Of a stretch of DNA of 7,771 bases, positions 6,196 to 7,771 are shown piece by piece; position 1 is the first letter of the stretch, and each line of letters begins with the position of its first letter. The notes below the pieces were generated by a model that made no database searches, was not told where the DNA came from, and was given only the letters and a program-made list of their open reading frames with translations. Position numbers and translations under genes: made by a program. The DNA is from PSLL01 sp964389705 (GTDB lineage: Bacteria > Desulfobacterota_D > UBA1144 > Nemesobacterales > CSP1-2): positions 1 to 7,771 of the forward strand of contig CAYMEO010000100.1 in NCBI GenBank assembly GCA_964389705.1, read 5' to 3'.

Positions 6196-7104
6196 TTGGA
6201 GAAAGAATTAAAAACTCAAGAGAACTTTCGTTCCGGTTTTATATCTATAATTGGAAGACCGAATGTAGGCAAATCCACCCTTCTTAATGTCATTGTCGGT
6301 GAGAAGATTGCCGCGGTTTCGGAAAAGCCCAATACGACGAGGAATCGAATAGTCGGAGTAAAGAATCTTCCCGACGCTCAGCTCATTTTTATCGATACCC
6401 CTGGAATACACAAGGCCAAGGGCCAACTCGGAAAGGTTATGGTTGAAACCGCGATGAGCACTATTGGAGAGGCGGATGTTATTTTAATGATGATTGAGGT
6501 AAAAGAACCATTTGGCGCAGGCGACCGCTTTATAATTGATAGCCTTCCCAAACCTGCCATATTAGTGATTAATAAAATTGACACTGTAAGGAAGAGTGAA
6601 ATTTTAGAAATTATCTCGGAATCTCAGAAATTCGAAGGAAAATTCATTGAAGTAATACCCATTTCCGCCCTCAGAGCCGATGGAATTGATGATATTCTAA
6701 ACACTATTAGAAAATATCTTCCGGAGGGACCAAAGTACTTTCCTGACAATATGGTTACTGATCGTCCTGAGAGATTTCTTATCGCTGAGCTTATAAGAGA
6801 GAAGATTTTCAATCTTACGCGCGAGGAGATTCCATACAAAACTGCCGTTGTAGTTGAGGATTTACAATATGTCCCCGAAAGAAATCTTGTGAGAGTTTCA
6901 GCCATAATCTATGTTGAGAGGGATGCCCATAAAGGAATTATAATCGGTGAGGGGGGAAAAATGCTGAAGCGGGTTGGAACCCTTGCGAGAATTGATATTG
7001 AAAGAATTCTCGGCGCAAAGGTTTATCTCCAGATATGGGTCAAGGTAAAAGAGAGATGGACCGAGAACACGAATCTTGTAAGGGAATTTGGATACGGAAG
7101 CTAA
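6196..7104 (+). CDS. era: GTPase Era
   Basis: GTP-binding protein that assists 16S rRNA 3'-end maturation and 30S subunit assembly. The N-terminal GTPase domain shows G1 GRPNVGKST (20-28), the switch-I threonines in NTTRNR (46-51), G3 DTPG (67-70), G4 NKID (126-129) and G5 SAL (157-159). The linker LPEGPKYFP (175-183) leads to a C-terminal KH RNA-binding domain with the loop GEGG (251-254) and LGAKVYLQIWVKVKERW. No ATG precedes G1, so the start must be a rarer codon. I prefer TTG at 6196 because GAGG (6183-6186) lies nine bases upstream and the 302-residue product matches the usual Era length. In-frame TTGs at 6163, 6181 and 6187 are alternatives; 6163 directly follows a stop and lacks a ribosome site. 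Divergent from aspS. Identity is certain; only the start is not. Confidence 0.95.
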   Translation: MEKELKTQENFRSGFISIIGRPNVGKSTLLNVIVGEKIAAVSEKPNTTRNRIVGVKNLPDAQLIFIDTPGIHKAKGQLGKVMVETAMSTIGEADVILMMIEVKEPFGAGDRFIIDSLPKPAILVINKIDTVRKSEILEIISESQKFEGKFIEVIPISALRADGIDDILNTIRKYLPEGPKYFPDNMVTDRPERFLIAELIREKIFNLTREEIPYKTAVVVEDLQYVPERNLVRVSAIIYVERDAHKGIIIGEGGKMLKRVGTLARIDIERILGAKVYLQIWVKVKERWTENTNLVREFGYGS

Positions 7105-7165
7105 TTGGATCAAATTTCAGCTTGATTTAATTCATTGCAATGATCGGCTTTATATTTGGTAATCC

Positions 7166-7190
7166 TTGGGTGACACTCCCGTCACAATTT
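7166..7190. terminator. Weak hairpin between convergent era and DUF3011 genes
   Basis: GTGAC (7170-7174) pairs with GTCAC (7181-7185) around a six-base loop, followed on the plus strand by the AT-rich AATTTATCTTA without a real T-run. It lies in the 89-base gap after era and just past the 3' end of the DUF3011 gene. A five-pair stem is marginal for an intrinsic terminator. Confidence 0.22.
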
Positions 7191-7193
7191 ATC

Positions 7194-7664
7194 TTATCTC
7201 CCTCTGACAGCGAAATCGGCACGGCAGCCCTTATTTACCCAGATACCGTTTCTGTTATAGCCCCAGTTGACACCCTTGACACAAGTAGAGTCGCTTAGTT
7301 TGCGCTTAAGGAGTACTACCCTGTTTCCAATATCGGCGCGGCAATAGTGATATTTATAGTCGTTCGATTCACACCTCACCGTATTCTCCGTATATGTGTT
7401 AACTACAAAATATGCCTGGCAGCCCTTACTTACCCAAATGCCGTTTCTGTCATAATCCCAATTGGAGCCCTTAACACAAAGGGTATCGCTCACCCTTTTA
7501 TAGAGTCTCACACTCCTGACTTGGCCATTGATGCGGCAGTAGTGATATTTATAGCTGTCTGAACTGCACAACACCTTGTACTCACCAGCCTGTGCTTTAA
7601 AAGGTATGATTGAGATCAGCACTGCTGAAACAAGTATAATTGCGACGAGTTTGGTGCAACTCAT
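7194..7664 (-). CDS. Secreted protein with two tandem DUF3011 repeats
   Basis: Predicted exported, cysteine-rich protein of 156 residues. A signal peptide is clear: a Lys near the start, a hydrophobic core (about 7-20) and an A-x-A site at 24-26, so cleavage probably follows Ala26. There is no lipobox. The mature part is two DUF3011 units, about 31-88 and 96-153, each with four cysteines at identical spacing (33, 43, 63, 82 and 98, 108, 128, 147; +10, +20, +19). Both contain YKYHYCR, a CVKG-NW block and NGIWV-KGC. Oxidised cysteines forming two disulfides per unit are likely but inferred. DUF3011 has no established biochemical function that I can name. The ATG at 7664 has AGGA five bases and AGGAG eleven bases upstream. 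It faces era convergently and looks like a single-gene unit. Confidence 0.85.
   Translation of the reverse strand: MSCTKLVAIILVSAVLISIIPFKAQAGEYKVLCSSDSYKYHYCRINGQVRSVRLYKRVSDTLCVKGSNWDYDRNGIWVSKGCQAYFVVNTYTENTVRCESNDYKYHYCRADIGNRVVLLKRKLSDSTCVKGVNWGYNRNGIWVNKGCRADFAVRGR
7206..7574 (-). repeat. Tandem in-frame duplication, 195-base period
   Basis: The two DUF3011 units (plus-strand 7401-7574 and 7206-7379) resemble each other at DNA level too. For example, GGCAGCCCTTACTTACCCA near 7419 matches GGCAGCCCTTATTTACCCA near 7223, and TAGTGATATTTATAG occurs in both. The offset is exactly 65 codons, pointing to an intragenic tandem duplication. Confidence 0.75.
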
Positions 7665-7694
7665 ATTAATCCTATCTCCTCTTTGCTATTTTTA

Positions 7695-7705
7695 GGTAGG
7701 CTACC
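7695..7705. promoter_or_regulatory. Small palindrome in the DUF3011 leader, possible operator
   Basis: GGTAG and CTACC flank a single base (GGTAGGCTACC). The site lies about 4-14 bases downstream of the transcription start predicted from the promoter at 7715-7743, where a repressor could act. It is short and no regulator family is recognised. Confidence 0.22.
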
Positions 7706-7714
7706 ACTTTCTCC

Positions 7715-7743
7715 ATTATCCTACAAGGAATCATTTCTATCAA
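7715..7743 (-). promoter_or_regulatory. Sigma70-type promoter of the DUF3011 gene
   Basis: On the minus strand TTGATA (7743-7738) and GATAAT (7720-7715) are exactly 17 bases apart, each matching 5 of 6 consensus positions. Transcription would begin near 7708 and give a leader of about 44 bases with a good ribosome site. This is the best promoter in the window. Confidence 0.55.
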
Positions 7744-7771
7744 GAGGAGTCTCTGCTTAATGTGTTACCTT

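Noticed and set aside
7347..7562. A 71-codon plus-strand open frame opposite the DUF3011 gene
   Set aside because: It is antisense to a protein with a clear signal peptide and patterned cysteines; its apparent repetitiveness reflects the duplicated DNA.

Overview
The window reads as ordinary bacterial chromosome from a Gram-negative-type organism with moderately AT-rich DNA. Family-level features (bacterial-type AspRS with a GAD insertion, Era, a GldA/GldF/GldG-like ABC module with a DUF4340 protein, a secreted DUF3011 protein) fit a deltaproteobacterial/Desulfobacterota-like or related uncultured lineage. That placement is an impression from protein style, not a proven assignment. I see no rRNA, tRNA, CRISPR array, insertion sequence or phage gene.

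Layout. (1) 73-3113, + strand: a tightly packed three-gene operon encoding an ABC-2 type ATPase, a six-helix ABC-2 permease and a GldG-like membrane-anchored auxiliary protein. The first junction is stop-to-start (TAAATG) and the second is an ATGA overlap. (2) 3114-3277: a 164-base gap that is probably a regulated leader. It holds a candidate promoter, two mutually exclusive RNA pairings and an 18-codon leucine-rich ORF whose stop overlaps the next start codon. (3) 3278-4237, + strand: a membrane-anchored DUF4340 protein with an internal duplication, the usual partner of GldG-like genes. (4) 4234-6021, - strand: aspS, convergent with the DUF4340 gene; one CTAG palindrome supplies both stop codons. 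(5) 6022-6195: a divergent promoter region between aspS and era. (6) 6196-7104, + strand: era, apparently with a TTG start. (7) 7105-7193: a short convergent gap with a weak hairpin. (8) 7194-7664, - strand: a secreted, cysteine-rich protein made of two tandem DUF3011 repeats, with a good sigma70-type promoter upstream.

How the genes fit together. The ATPase, permease, GldG-like and DUF4340 proteins probably form one envelope ABC complex: a cytoplasmic motor, a membrane channel and two proteins with large extracytoplasmic domains. Its substrate is unknown outside the Bacteroidetes gliding-motility setting. aspS (tRNA charging) and era (30S assembly GTPase) are housekeeping translation genes. 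The DUF3011 gene looks like a separate transcription unit.

Most worth a second look: the structured leader with its mini-ORF before the DUF4340 gene, the shared-stop convergence of DUF4340 and aspS, the AspRS residue associated with non-discriminating enzymes, and the DNA-level duplication in the DUF3011 gene. I found no clearly new defence or mobile system.
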